Assembly (NCBI RefSeq): GCF_018687615.1
Contig: NZ_CP061299.1
Location: forward strand, 1,101,433-1,165,432
Source of the DNA: Polynucleobacter sp. MWH-CaK5
GTDB lineage: Bacteria; Pseudomonadota; Gammaproteobacteria; Burkholderiales; Burkholderiaceae
DNA length: 64,000 bases
Direction: 5' to 3'
Under the pieces are notes generated by a model. It was not told where the DNA came from, did no database searches, and saw only the letters and a program-made list of their open reading frames with translations. Both the position numbers and the translations under genes were made by a program. This document shows positions 39,765-47,422 of the stretch, one piece after another; within the stretch, counting starts at the first letter, position 1, and each line of letters opens with the position of its first letter.

Positions 39765-40701
39765 AGCTCATCAAGCGCTCGTGACGACGTTCAAGCAACT
39801 CATCCACACCCATGGTTTGGAATTGGCGCAAAGAGTCAGCCAATGCACGCTTGAGCAATGCAGCCATGCCAGCGTGGTCACGGTGTGCACCACCCAAAGG
39901 TTCGCTGACAATCTTGTCAATCAAGCCCAAGGCTTTTAAACGAAGTGCTGTCAAAGCTAACTGCTCGGCAGCCTCAGGAGCTTTCTCTGCAGTCTTCCAA
40001 AGAATCGATGCGCAGCCCTCTGGTGAGATCACTGAGTAAGTGGCAAATTGCAACATTTGCACCACATCACCCATCGCAATCGCCAAGGCACCACCTGAAC
40101 CACCCTCACCAATGATGGTTGAGATGATAGGTACTCTGAGTTCCGCTTGAACAAATAAGTTATGACCAATCGCTTCTGATTGGTTGCGCTCTTCAGCATC
40201 AATACCTGGGAACGCGCCTGGTGTATCAACAAATGTGAAAACTGGCACATTGAATTTTTCTGCTAAGCGCATCAAGCGCTTGGCTTTTCTGTAACCTTCA
40301 GGACGGCTCATACCAAAGTTACGCATCGCACGTTCTTTGGTGTCACGACCCTTTTGATGTCCGATCACCATGCAAGGCATGCCGTTGAATCTGGCTAATC
40401 CACCAATGATCGATTGGTCATCAGCAAAGTTTCTGTCGCCATGCAGTTCATGGAAGTCAGTAAAGATGTTGTTCACATAATCCATGGTGTACGGGCGCTG
40501 CGGATGACGTGCAATTTGCGCCACTTGCCATGGAGTTAAACGTGTATAGAGGTCTTTTGTGAGCAGTTGGCTTTTTTCAGAAAGCTTGCCGATCTCTTCA
40601 GAAATATCGACTGCAGACTCATCTTGAACAAAACGTAATTCTTCAATTTTTTGCTCGAGTTCAGCGATTGGCTGCTCGAATTCAAGGAAAGTGATTTTCA
40701 T
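39730..40701 (-). CDS. accA: Acetyl-CoA carboxylase carboxyltransferase subunit alpha
   Basis: A 323-aa AccA. With AccD it transfers the carboxyl group from biotin to acetyl-CoA, giving malonyl-CoA for fatty-acid synthesis. It shows MKITFLEFEQPIAELEQKIEEL at the N-terminus, RPYTMDYVNNIFTDFHELHGDR, VPVFTFVDTPGAFPGIDAEERNQ and IIGEGGSGGALAIAMGDVV (quoted in part), all conserved. Length is normal. It is translationally linked with tilS downstream; the DNA glycosylase gene lies upstream, 77 nt away. Confidence 0.96.
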   Translation of the reverse strand: MKITFLEFEQPIAELEQKIEELRFVQDESAVDISEEIGKLSEKSQLLTKDLYTRLTPWQVAQIARHPQRPYTMDYVNNIFTDFHELHGDRNFADDQSIIGGLARFNGMPCMVIGHQKGRDTKERAMRNFGMSRPEGYRKAKRLMRLAEKFNVPVFTFVDTPGAFPGIDAEERNQSEAIGHNLFVQAELRVPIISTIIGEGGSGGALAIAMGDVVQMLQFATYSVISPEGCASILWKTAEKAPEAAEQLALTALRLKALGLIDKIVSEPLGGAHRDHAGMAALLKRALADSLRQFQTMGVDELLERRHERLMSYGKFKDSNKDK

Positions 40702-40778
40702 GGGCTCTATTCTAATAGCTTGCGGCTTAGATGCCTAATTTTCTGAATATTTATTACAAATCAATGACTTGCATTAAA

Positions 40779-41447
40779 TCAATACTCGACTGGGATTGGG
40801 TCAATACTGCGCCACATGTACCAAGTGGCCACTGTTTGCCAAGGCGCCCAATTGGCAGCGACCTCTTTGGCCTCATTGCGTGACACAGGTTCACCGCTGA
40901 AATAAGCCAGAGAAATACCTTTGATCAAACCAATATCATCTAAAGGCAAGACATTGGGCCTCATCAAATAGAAGATCAAGAACATTTCTGCTGTCCAACG
41001 GCCAATGCCACGAATCGCAGTTAATTCTGCGATGACGGTGTCGTCATCCAACAAATCCCACTTCGCACTACTCAAGCCGCCATTTTCAAAATGGGTGGCC
41101 AAGTCTTGCATGTACTCGACTTTTCTTTGGGATAAGCCAGCCGCTCTCAATGCAGAAGGCTCTAACTTAAGAACTGCTTTGGCAGTGAATTTTTTGGTCA
41201 GCGCAATGGTGCGCTCCCAAACCGATTGAGCCGCCTTAACGGAAATCTGCTGCCCCACAATGGCCCTGGCCAAAGTTTGGAATGGGTCACCGCGGGTGGT
41301 CAAGAATTCTGCTTTGGGGTATTTGGGGATGAGTTTGCGCATGATGCGGTCATGCTTCATCAACTCAGTGCAAGCCTGATCCCAATAGTCTGGGGCTTTC
41401 AGTGCTGGTGCCTTAGGATCTGCTACCTTGGAGGAGGCAGCAGTCAT
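40779..41447 (-). CDS. DNA-3-methyladenine glycosylase, HhH-GPD (AlkA-like)
   Basis: A 222-aa base-excision repair glycosylase. FQTLARAIVGQQISVKAAQSVWER is followed by the helix-hairpin-helix LTAIRGIGRWTAEMFLIF and the catalytic Asp in LPLDDIGLIKG. The family removes alkylated purines from DNA. It lacks the N-terminal AlkA domain, so it is the short form. The start is ATG 41447, which shares a base with the cysS stop (TAATG), so translation is coupled. Confidence 0.92.
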   Translation of the reverse strand: MTAASSKVADPKAPALKAPDYWDQACTELMKHDRIMRKLIPKYPKAEFLTTRGDPFQTLARAIVGQQISVKAAQSVWERTIALTKKFTAKAVLKLEPSALRAAGLSQRKVEYMQDLATHFENGGLSSAKWDLLDDDTVIAELTAIRGIGRWTAEMFLIFYLMRPNVLPLDDIGLIKGISLAYFSGEPVSRNEAKEVAANWAPWQTVATWYMWRSIDPIPVEY

Positions 41448-42865
41448 TAAGCGCGCCTCCAAAGAGTGACACCACCCGGCTTGTCTTCTAGAACAATGCC
41501 TTGGGCCAACAAGTCTTGGCGTATTTGGTCTGCCTTGGCAAAGTCTTTGCCCTGCTTGGCATCTGCTCGTGCCTGAATCGCTGCTTCAATGGCTGCCGTG
41601 TCGTTATCCGCACTCTGCGATCCGCCACCGGCTTGTAAAAACTCTTGGGCAGGTCTTTCTAACAATCCCAATAGTTTTGCCAATTGTTTAAGTTCACGTG
41701 CAAGATCCCGTCTTTCTTCTAACTTCTCAGGACCTTCTGCTTTATTGATTTCACCAGCCAATTCAAACAAGATGGCAATCGCTTCAGGGGTGTTGAAGTC
41801 ATCGTTCATCACCTGGGCAAAACGAGTTCTCCAAGTACTTGGCTTGCCATACGTTGGAATGTCTTCAACCGTTGATAAGGCGTTGTACAAACGCGTCAAA
41901 CCTTGCTTGGCTTCTTCTAGATGCGCATCACTGTAGTTGAGTGGACTGCGGTAATGGGCTTTCAAAATAAAGAAGCGCACCACTTCAGGGTCAAACACTT
42001 TTAATACTTCGCGAATGGTGAAGAAGTTGCCCAATGATTTAGACATTTTTTCTTCATTGACTCGCACAAAGCCGTTGTGCATCCAAGTGTTCACAAACGG
42101 CTTGCCTGTTTCGTCCGAGAATGCACCTTCGCTCTGGGCGATCTCGTTTTCATGATGAGGGAACTGTAGGTCTGCCCCACCACCGTGGATGTCAAAGTGC
42201 TTGCCCAAGAGTTCACAGCTCATGGCTGAACATTCAATGTGCCAACCTGGTCGACCAACGCCCCAAGGAGATTCCCACTTGGTGTCCGCTGGCTCATCGG
42301 CTTTGGCAGTTTTCCAAAGAACGAAGTCCAAAGGATCTTGCTTGCCGCCGGTCACGGCCACACGCTCACCAGCTCTTAGATCGTCCAATGACTTACCTGA
42401 TAGCTGACCGTAGTTTTTAAAATTTCTAACGGCGTAATTCACATCGCCCTCATCTGCTTGATAAGCGTAGTTCTTATCCATCAAGCGAGTGATGATGTTT
42501 TGCATCTGTGGCACATACTCAGTGGCTCTTGGCTCATGAGTAGGTCTCTCAATACCCAAAGCATCGGCATCTTCATGCATCGCCATAATGAAGCGATCGG
42601 TCAAGGCTTTGATGGTCTCTTTATTCTCTACCGCACGCTTGATGATTTTGTCATCAATGTCTGTGATGTTTCTGACATAGGTCACTTCCATGCCAGAGGC
42701 TCTTAACCAACGTTGCACCATGTCAAACACCACCATCACCCGAGCATGACCAATGTGACAAAAGTCGTAAACAGTCATGCCACAAACATAGAGCTTTACT
42801 TTGCCTGGCTCAATGGGCTTGAATGTTTCTTTACGGCGCGTCAGGGTGTTAAAAATTTGCAACAT
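41447..42865 (-). CDS. cysS: Cysteinyl-tRNA synthetase
   Basis: A 472-aa class I synthetase. The N-terminus has KLYVCGMTVYDFCHIGHARVMV (zinc Cys and HIGH). GWHIECSAMSCELLG and HGGGADLQFPHHENEIAQSE supply other zinc ligands and the active site. The KMSKS loop is EEKMSKSLGNFFTIRE. A C-terminal DALR-type helical domain is followed by the conserved end LEDKPGGVTLWRR. Length and order are typical. The glycosylase gene follows with overlapping stop/start. Confidence 0.97.
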   Translation of the reverse strand: MLQIFNTLTRRKETFKPIEPGKVKLYVCGMTVYDFCHIGHARVMVVFDMVQRWLRASGMEVTYVRNITDIDDKIIKRAVENKETIKALTDRFIMAMHEDADALGIERPTHEPRATEYVPQMQNIITRLMDKNYAYQADEGDVNYAVRNFKNYGQLSGKSLDDLRAGERVAVTGGKQDPLDFVLWKTAKADEPADTKWESPWGVGRPGWHIECSAMSCELLGKHFDIHGGGADLQFPHHENEIAQSEGAFSDETGKPFVNTWMHNGFVRVNEEKMSKSLGNFFTIREVLKVFDPEVVRFFILKAHYRSPLNYSDAHLEEAKQGLTRLYNALSTVEDIPTYGKPSTWRTRFAQVMNDDFNTPEAIAILFELAGEINKAEGPEKLEERRDLARELKQLAKLLGLLERPAQEFLQAGGGSQSADNDTAAIEAAIQARADAKQGKDFAKADQIRQDLLAQGIVLEDKPGGVTLWRRA

Positions 42866-43081
42866 ATAAGAGCTTGAGATTTGTTTTTATTTCTTTTGAT
42901 GATTTGGCGTTTGTTCTGTCGTGATTTTAATGAAATCACTTTCATTAAGGTGTTAATTGAGGCAATATTCTAGAAATACCCTAGAGGTCTGGCGATTTGT
43001 TAGACTGATTGATGAGTATAGCTAATTCGTTGTCATATCTGCTTTAAAATCACCCTATTCCTTCGATCCCGGGCCCGTTTT

Positions 43082-43786
43082 ATGAAAATGCTTTTCCAGA
43101 AAAGTCCTTCCCTGCAGCAAGTGGCCCTCGGGGTTCTTTGTTTTATGTCAGCACAAGCTGTGATGGCTCAGACAGCACCTGCACCGACCAGCCTGACAGC
43201 CCCCAAAGTCAGCCGCTCAGATATCGCCGCTAAAGCAGACCCGTCTCCATTCGAAAATAATCCAAATGCTGTGCAATCAGCGCAGATGCAACCATCCTTG
43301 GCCACACCCTTCATCGTTTTACAAAGAGTGCCTGAGCCAAAGAATAAAAATGCAATTCCCGAAGATATCTACAAACTGATCACCAGTAAAAAATTGCCAG
43401 AAGCGATTGTGGCGATTGACAAAGAATTGGGCGTTAACCCACGCAATGTGCAATTACGTTTTGTGCGTTCAAGAATTCAGATTGAAATGGGTCAAATTGC
43501 TTTAGCTAAAAAGACACTTTTAGAAATCACTCAACAATTTCCAGAATTGCCTGAGCCGTATAACAATCTAGCCGTACTTGAAGCTCAAGGCGGTGATCTT
43601 GATCAAGCCAAAGAATATTTAGAGTTAGCACTCAAGGTTCAACCCAGCTTTTCAACCGCTTTAGAGAACTTGGGCGACGTTTACACACGCCTGGCTTCTA
43701 GGTCTTATGGCAAAGCAGTACAACTTGATCGCAGACTGATTGAAAGTCGCCGCAAGATGAAACTGGCTGAAGATATTCTGAAGTAA
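43082..43786 (+). CDS. Exported TPR-repeat protein
   Basis: A 234-aa protein with a signal peptide (cleavage after AVMAQ, about residue 29) and a Pro/Ala-rich linker. Two to three tetratricopeptide repeats lie at about 110-215, for example LPEAIVAIDKELGVNPRNVQLRF, ALAKKTLLEITQQFPELPEPYNNLAVLEAQ and DQAKEYLELALKVQPSFSTALENLGDVY. A role in envelope protein interactions is likely, but no partner is evident. In relatives a TPR gene commonly sits between cysS and ppiB, as here. The promoter lies in the 216-nt divergent gap with cysS. Confidence 0.85.
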   Translation: MKMLFQKSPSLQQVALGVLCFMSAQAVMAQTAPAPTSLTAPKVSRSDIAAKADPSPFENNPNAVQSAQMQPSLATPFIVLQRVPEPKNKNAIPEDIYKLITSKKLPEAIVAIDKELGVNPRNVQLRFVRSRIQIEMGQIALAKKTLLEITQQFPELPEPYNNLAVLEAQGGDLDQAKEYLELALKVQPSFSTALENLGDVYTRLASRSYGKAVQLDRRLIESRRKMKLAEDILK

Positions 43787-43882
43787 TTATTAGCAAGCAA
43801 TCGTTAGTTACAAATCAATTTTTTAGTTTTTTATTTTTAAACTCCGGGAATCAATCCCTCATTACATGGAGAAGGACGTAGC

Positions 43883-44386
43883 ATGGCAAAAGTGCAATTA
43901 ACCACCAGCATGGGCAACATCACATTGACTTTGAATGATGAATTAGCGCCTAAATCGACTGAGAACTTTTTAGACTATGTTCGCTCTGGTCATTACGACG
44001 GCACGATCTTTCATCGCGTGATTGCTAACTTCATGGTTCAAGGCGGCGGCATGTCTGCTGGCATGAAACAAAAGCCAACCAAAGCCACGATTGAAAACGA
44101 AGCTGATAACGGTTTACCAAACAAGCGCGGCAGCGTGGCGATGGCCAGAACGAGCGATCCTCATTCAGCAAGTTCTCAGTTTTTCATCAACGTGGTGGAT
44201 AACGACTTCTTGAACTTCTCTGCACCAACTTCTCAAGGCTGGGGCTATGCCGTGTTTGGTGAAGTGACTGAAGGCATGGACGTGGTCGATGCGATTCGCC
44301 AAGTGAAGACTGGCAGCTCAGGCTTTCATCAAGATGTGCCTAAGGAAGATGTCACGATCACCAAAGCAACTATCTTAGAAGAGTGA
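43883..44386 (+). CDS. ppiB: Peptidyl-prolyl cis-trans isomerase B, cyclophilin type
   Basis: A 167-aa cytoplasmic cyclophilin. It shows APKSTENFLDYVRSGHYDGTIFHRVI (with the catalytic Arg in FHRVI), NFMVQGGG, SVAMARTSDPHSASSQFFINVVDN and GYAVFGEVTEGMDVVD, as in E. coli PpiB. GGAGAAGG precedes the ATG. There is no signal peptide. Its stop lies just before the lpxH start, so the two are cotranscribed. Confidence 0.96.
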   Translation: MAKVQLTTSMGNITLTLNDELAPKSTENFLDYVRSGHYDGTIFHRVIANFMVQGGGMSAGMKQKPTKATIENEADNGLPNKRGSVAMARTSDPHSASSQFFINVVDNDFLNFSAPTSQGWGYAVFGEVTEGMDVVDAIRQVKTGSSGFHQDVPKEDVTITKATILEE

Positions 44387-44388
44387 TC

Positions 44389-45171
44389 ATGCACGCGAGC
44401 GCTCTATTCATTTCTGATCTTCATTTAACGCCATCGATGCCTAGAACGGCAGAGAGGTTTTTTGAATTTCTAGAAAAAGAGGCTCGCACCCATGAAGCTT
44501 TGTTTATTTTGGGAGATTTGTTTGAGTTTTGGGTGGGTGATGATGCCAAAGCAAGATCACCCTTCCACCTTGAAGTCGCTCAAAAAATCAAAGCACTGAA
44601 GCAACAAGGTACCAAGGTTTATTTCATGCACGGCAACCGAGACTTCTTGCTCGGTGATGCTTATGCTCAAAAAGCAGACATGGAAGTTTTAAGAGATCCA
44701 CAAGTGGTCACAATTGCTGAGCAAACCTGGTTACTCACTCACGGCGATGCTTTATGTACTGCTGACAAGAGTTATCAGCGCTTTCGTTCAGTGGTGAGAA
44801 GTGCTTTTGTACAAAAGTTATTTTTGATGTTGCCAACCTCTTTGCGCGTCAATATCGCCAGTTCTTTGCGCAGCAACAGCACGGCCAACTATCACCGTGC
44901 ACAACGTTTCACGCCGGATGTGATTCAGGTCAAAGGCGATGTGACCATCACTGCTACTGCAAGCTTAGTGGCGATGACTAATTGTCAACGAGTGATCCAT
45001 GGACACACCCATCGTCCTGGCTATCATGAAGAATCTTTGGGCGGCCAGTCATGGCAGCGCTGGGTGTTATCAGATTGGGATTTTGATCATCCTGAAACAG
45101 TGTTACCAAAAGGTAATGCGTTGAGCATTACCTCTGATGGTGTCAAAGTTTTGGATTTGGTTCGGTCTTAA
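44389..45171 (+). CDS. lpxH: UDP-2,3-diacylglucosamine diphosphatase LpxH
   Basis: A 260-aa metallophosphoesterase of lipid A synthesis that forms lipid X from UDP-diacylglucosamine. The metal-binding motifs appear in order: FISDLHL, ILGDLFEFWVGDD, FMHGNRDFLLG, LLTHGDALC and VIHGHTHRPG. The start is ATG 44389; a GTG two codons earlier overlaps the ppiB end. It is convergent with suhB, 15 nt apart. Confidence 0.95.
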   Translation: MHASALFISDLHLTPSMPRTAERFFEFLEKEARTHEALFILGDLFEFWVGDDAKARSPFHLEVAQKIKALKQQGTKVYFMHGNRDFLLGDAYAQKADMEVLRDPQVVTIAEQTWLLTHGDALCTADKSYQRFRSVVRSAFVQKLFLMLPTSLRVNIASSLRSNSTANYHRAQRFTPDVIQVKGDVTITATASLVAMTNCQRVIHGHTHRPGYHEESLGGQSWQRWVLSDWDFDHPETVLPKGNALSITSDGVKVLDLVRS

Positions 45172-45186
45172 GTTTATTGCTTAAGC

Positions 45187-45990
45187 TTAAGGCTTTGAGT
45201 GCTCGCGCAGAGCAGTCACCAATTGGCCGAAGATGCGTGGGTTCGCTGCCATGATTTCTCCTGACTGCATGTAACCCTCTTCACCTGCATAGTTACCAAC
45301 CAAGCCACCAGATTCAGTGATCAACAAGATGCCTGCTGCCATGTCCCATGGCTTTAAGCCTGATTCAAAGAATCCATCCAAGCGACCAGCGGCCACATAG
45401 GCCAAGTCCAAAGATGCGGCGCCCGGACGACGCAAGCCAGCGCACTGACGTGTCATCTTGGCAAATATTTCTAAATACTCTTCAACGTTTTGGTCTTCAC
45501 GATAAGGGAAGCCCGTGCCTAAAAGTGCTTCTGACATTTTTAATCTGCCAGCCACACGCAAACGGCGGTTGTTCACATAAGCACCTGCACCACGAGTGGC
45601 CGTGAATAACTCATCACGGTTCGGGTCATAGACCACGGCTTGCTGCAAGACGCCATCAACTGCTAAAGCAATCGATACAGCATATTGAGGGAAGCCATGA
45701 ATGAAATTGGTTGTGCCATCCAAAGGATCGATGATCCACACATGGTTGGAGGTTTGATTGGTACTGCTAGAAAGTGTTTCGCCGGTTTCTTCACCCAAAA
45801 AACTGTGGTCAGGGAAGGCTTCTTTCAAAGTATCGATAATGGCAGCTTCAGCAGCCTGATCGATTTCAGTGACAAAATCATTGTGTTGCTTACGGGTAAC
45901 CTGAATACGCTCGCTATTCAGCGATGCTCGGTTGATAATATTTCCTGCGCGACGCGCGGCCTTAATGGCCACATTAAGCATGGGATGCAT
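45187..45990 (-). CDS. suhB: Inositol monophosphatase family protein SuhB
   Basis: A 267-aa IMPase-fold protein. It shows HPMLNVAIKAARRAGNII at the N-terminus, FLGEETG, WIIDPLDGTTNFIHGFPQYAVSIAL (in part; metal-binding DPLDGT), and KPWDMAAGILLITESGG near the C-terminus. SuhB hydrolyses inositol phosphates and also helps ribosomal RNA antitermination in E. coli. The start is ATG 45990; a longer frame runs into the divergent trmJ gene. Only 35 nt separate it from trmJ. Confidence 0.93.
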   Translation of the reverse strand: MHPMLNVAIKAARRAGNIINRASLNSERIQVTRKQHNDFVTEIDQAAEAAIIDTLKEAFPDHSFLGEETGETLSSSTNQTSNHVWIIDPLDGTTNFIHGFPQYAVSIALAVDGVLQQAVVYDPNRDELFTATRGAGAYVNNRRLRVAGRLKMSEALLGTGFPYREDQNVEEYLEIFAKMTRQCAGLRRPGAASLDLAYVAAGRLDGFFESGLKPWDMAAGILLITESGGLVGNYAGEEGYMQSGEIMAANPRIFGQLVTALREHSKP

Positions 45991-46025
45991 AGTATTTAAG
46001 TAACACAACGAATTGGAGAAGAGCA

Positions 46026-46856
46026 ATGTCCAGCAATCAAGCTGAACGGCGAAAACAGATTTTAGCCCGAAATGAGGAGCAATTGGGAGTTTTGAACCAA
46101 AACTGGCCAATTCGTTGGGTCATGATGCGCACCAGTCACCCCGGTAATGTGGGCTCTGCAGCCCGTGCGATTAAAACCATGGGCTTTTCAGCCCTGCATT
46201 TGGTGAACCCTGCCTATGAGTACATGGCCAGAAAAGCTGAGGCCATTTCTTTGTCCAGCGGGGCTTTTGATGTGCTCGAAGCGGCTCAAAATCATGAGTC
46301 CATGCTCGATGCTTTGGGGGATAGTCAGTTGGTCTTTGGCCTCACTGCCAGGGATCGTGAATTCGGCCCACCAGCCATTTCATTGCCTGAAGCAGTATCA
46401 ATGGCAAGTTCAGCCCTTGTGGCAAATAAACCAGTGTCATTTGTATTTGGTACAGAACGCACGGGTTTAGACAATGAAGATCTTAAGCACTGCACCCATC
46501 GGGTGTGGATTGATGCCAATCCAAGCTACCCTTCTTTGAACCTGGCTCAAGCGATGATGATCGTGGCTTATTCCATGCGTCAAGGTTTGATGAAAGAACT
46601 AGCGATTGATTCAATACCCCCAGAGAACCTGGCATCAAACAGCACCCCTGAATTGGCGGACCCAAGCGCCATTGCAGCAATGCTCGAGCATTGGCAACAA
46701 GGCCTAGAAGCCATTGGCTATCTGGATCCAGAGAACCCTAAAAAACTCATGCCCAGACTACAAAGTCTCTTTGCCAGAGCGGCTCTTCAAAAAGAAGAAA
46801 TTGACCTTTTACGCGGTATCGCGAAACAAATGCTCCAAAGCGGTAAAATCAAGTAA
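46026..46856 (+). CDS. trmJ: tRNA (cytidine/uridine-2'-O-)-methyltransferase TrmJ
   Basis: A 276-aa SPOUT methyltransferase that modifies tRNA position 32. VMMRTSHPGNVGSAARAIKTMGFSALHLVNP is the characteristic N-terminal motif (quoted in part: SHPGNVGSAARAIKTMG). FVFGTERTGLDNEDL binds SAM, and NPSYPSLNLAQAMMIVAYSM forms the knot. A C-terminal helical extension (about 190-270) is typical. The ribosome site is GGAG. Its stop overlaps the cysE start (TAATG). Confidence 0.94.
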   Translation: MSSNQAERRKQILARNEEQLGVLNQNWPIRWVMMRTSHPGNVGSAARAIKTMGFSALHLVNPAYEYMARKAEAISLSSGAFDVLEAAQNHESMLDALGDSQLVFGLTARDREFGPPAISLPEAVSMASSALVANKPVSFVFGTERTGLDNEDLKHCTHRVWIDANPSYPSLNLAQAMMIVAYSMRQGLMKELAIDSIPPENLASNSTPELADPSAIAAMLEHWQQGLEAIGYLDPENPKKLMPRLQSLFARAALQKEEIDLLRGIAKQMLQSGKIK

Positions 46857-47422
46857 TGCCTTTATTCGATCACATTGACTCCATCATTTCCCGAGACCCT
46901 GCCGCGCGCACACGTCTGGAGGTGATCCTTTGCTACCCTGGCTTACACGCCATTTGGCTACATCGAATTGCTCATTTCTTATGGAGCATTGGTCTGAAGT
47001 TATTGGCCAGAATCGTTTCTCATACAGCTCGTTTCATCACTGGCATTGAAATCCACCCTGCTGTGGTCGTGGGTAAGCGTGTTTTCATTGATCACGGTTT
47101 AGGTGTTGTGATCGGCGAGACCACCGTGATCGGTGATGATTGCACGATTTATCAAGGTGTCACACTGGGCGGTACTTCTTTGTACAAGGGTACCAAGCGT
47201 CACCCAACCCTAGAGGCTGGCGTGGTGGTGAGTGCTGGCGCAAAAGTATTGGGTGGTTTTGTGGTGGGCGCAGGTGCTCGCATTGGTTCTAATGCGGTGG
47301 TCCTCAAGGCCGTCCCTGCAGGTGCTACAGCAGTAGGTATTCCAGCGCGCATTCTTGAAACCACTGAGTCACAACACTCATTCACTGCCTACGGCATCAC
47401 ACCAGAAGATCTCAGCAGTTAA
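46856..47422 (+). CDS. cysE: Serine O-acetyltransferase, short (EpsC/CysE) form
   Basis: A 188-aa left-handed beta-helix acyltransferase that makes O-acetylserine for cysteine synthesis. It shows RDPAARTRLEVILCYPGLHAIWLHRIAHFLW at the N-terminus (in part: CYPGLHAIWLHR), TGIEIHPAVVVGKRVFIDHGLGVVIGETT in the helix, and QGVTLGGT. It lacks the long N-terminal domain of E. coli CysE, as usual in this short form. It overlaps trmJ and mutS by 1 nt each. Confidence 0.94.
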   Translation: MPLFDHIDSIISRDPAARTRLEVILCYPGLHAIWLHRIAHFLWSIGLKLLARIVSHTARFITGIEIHPAVVVGKRVFIDHGLGVVIGETTVIGDDCTIYQGVTLGGTSLYKGTKRHPTLEAGVVVSAGAKVLGGFVVGAGARIGSNAVVLKAVPAGATAVGIPARILETTESQHSFTAYGITPEDLSS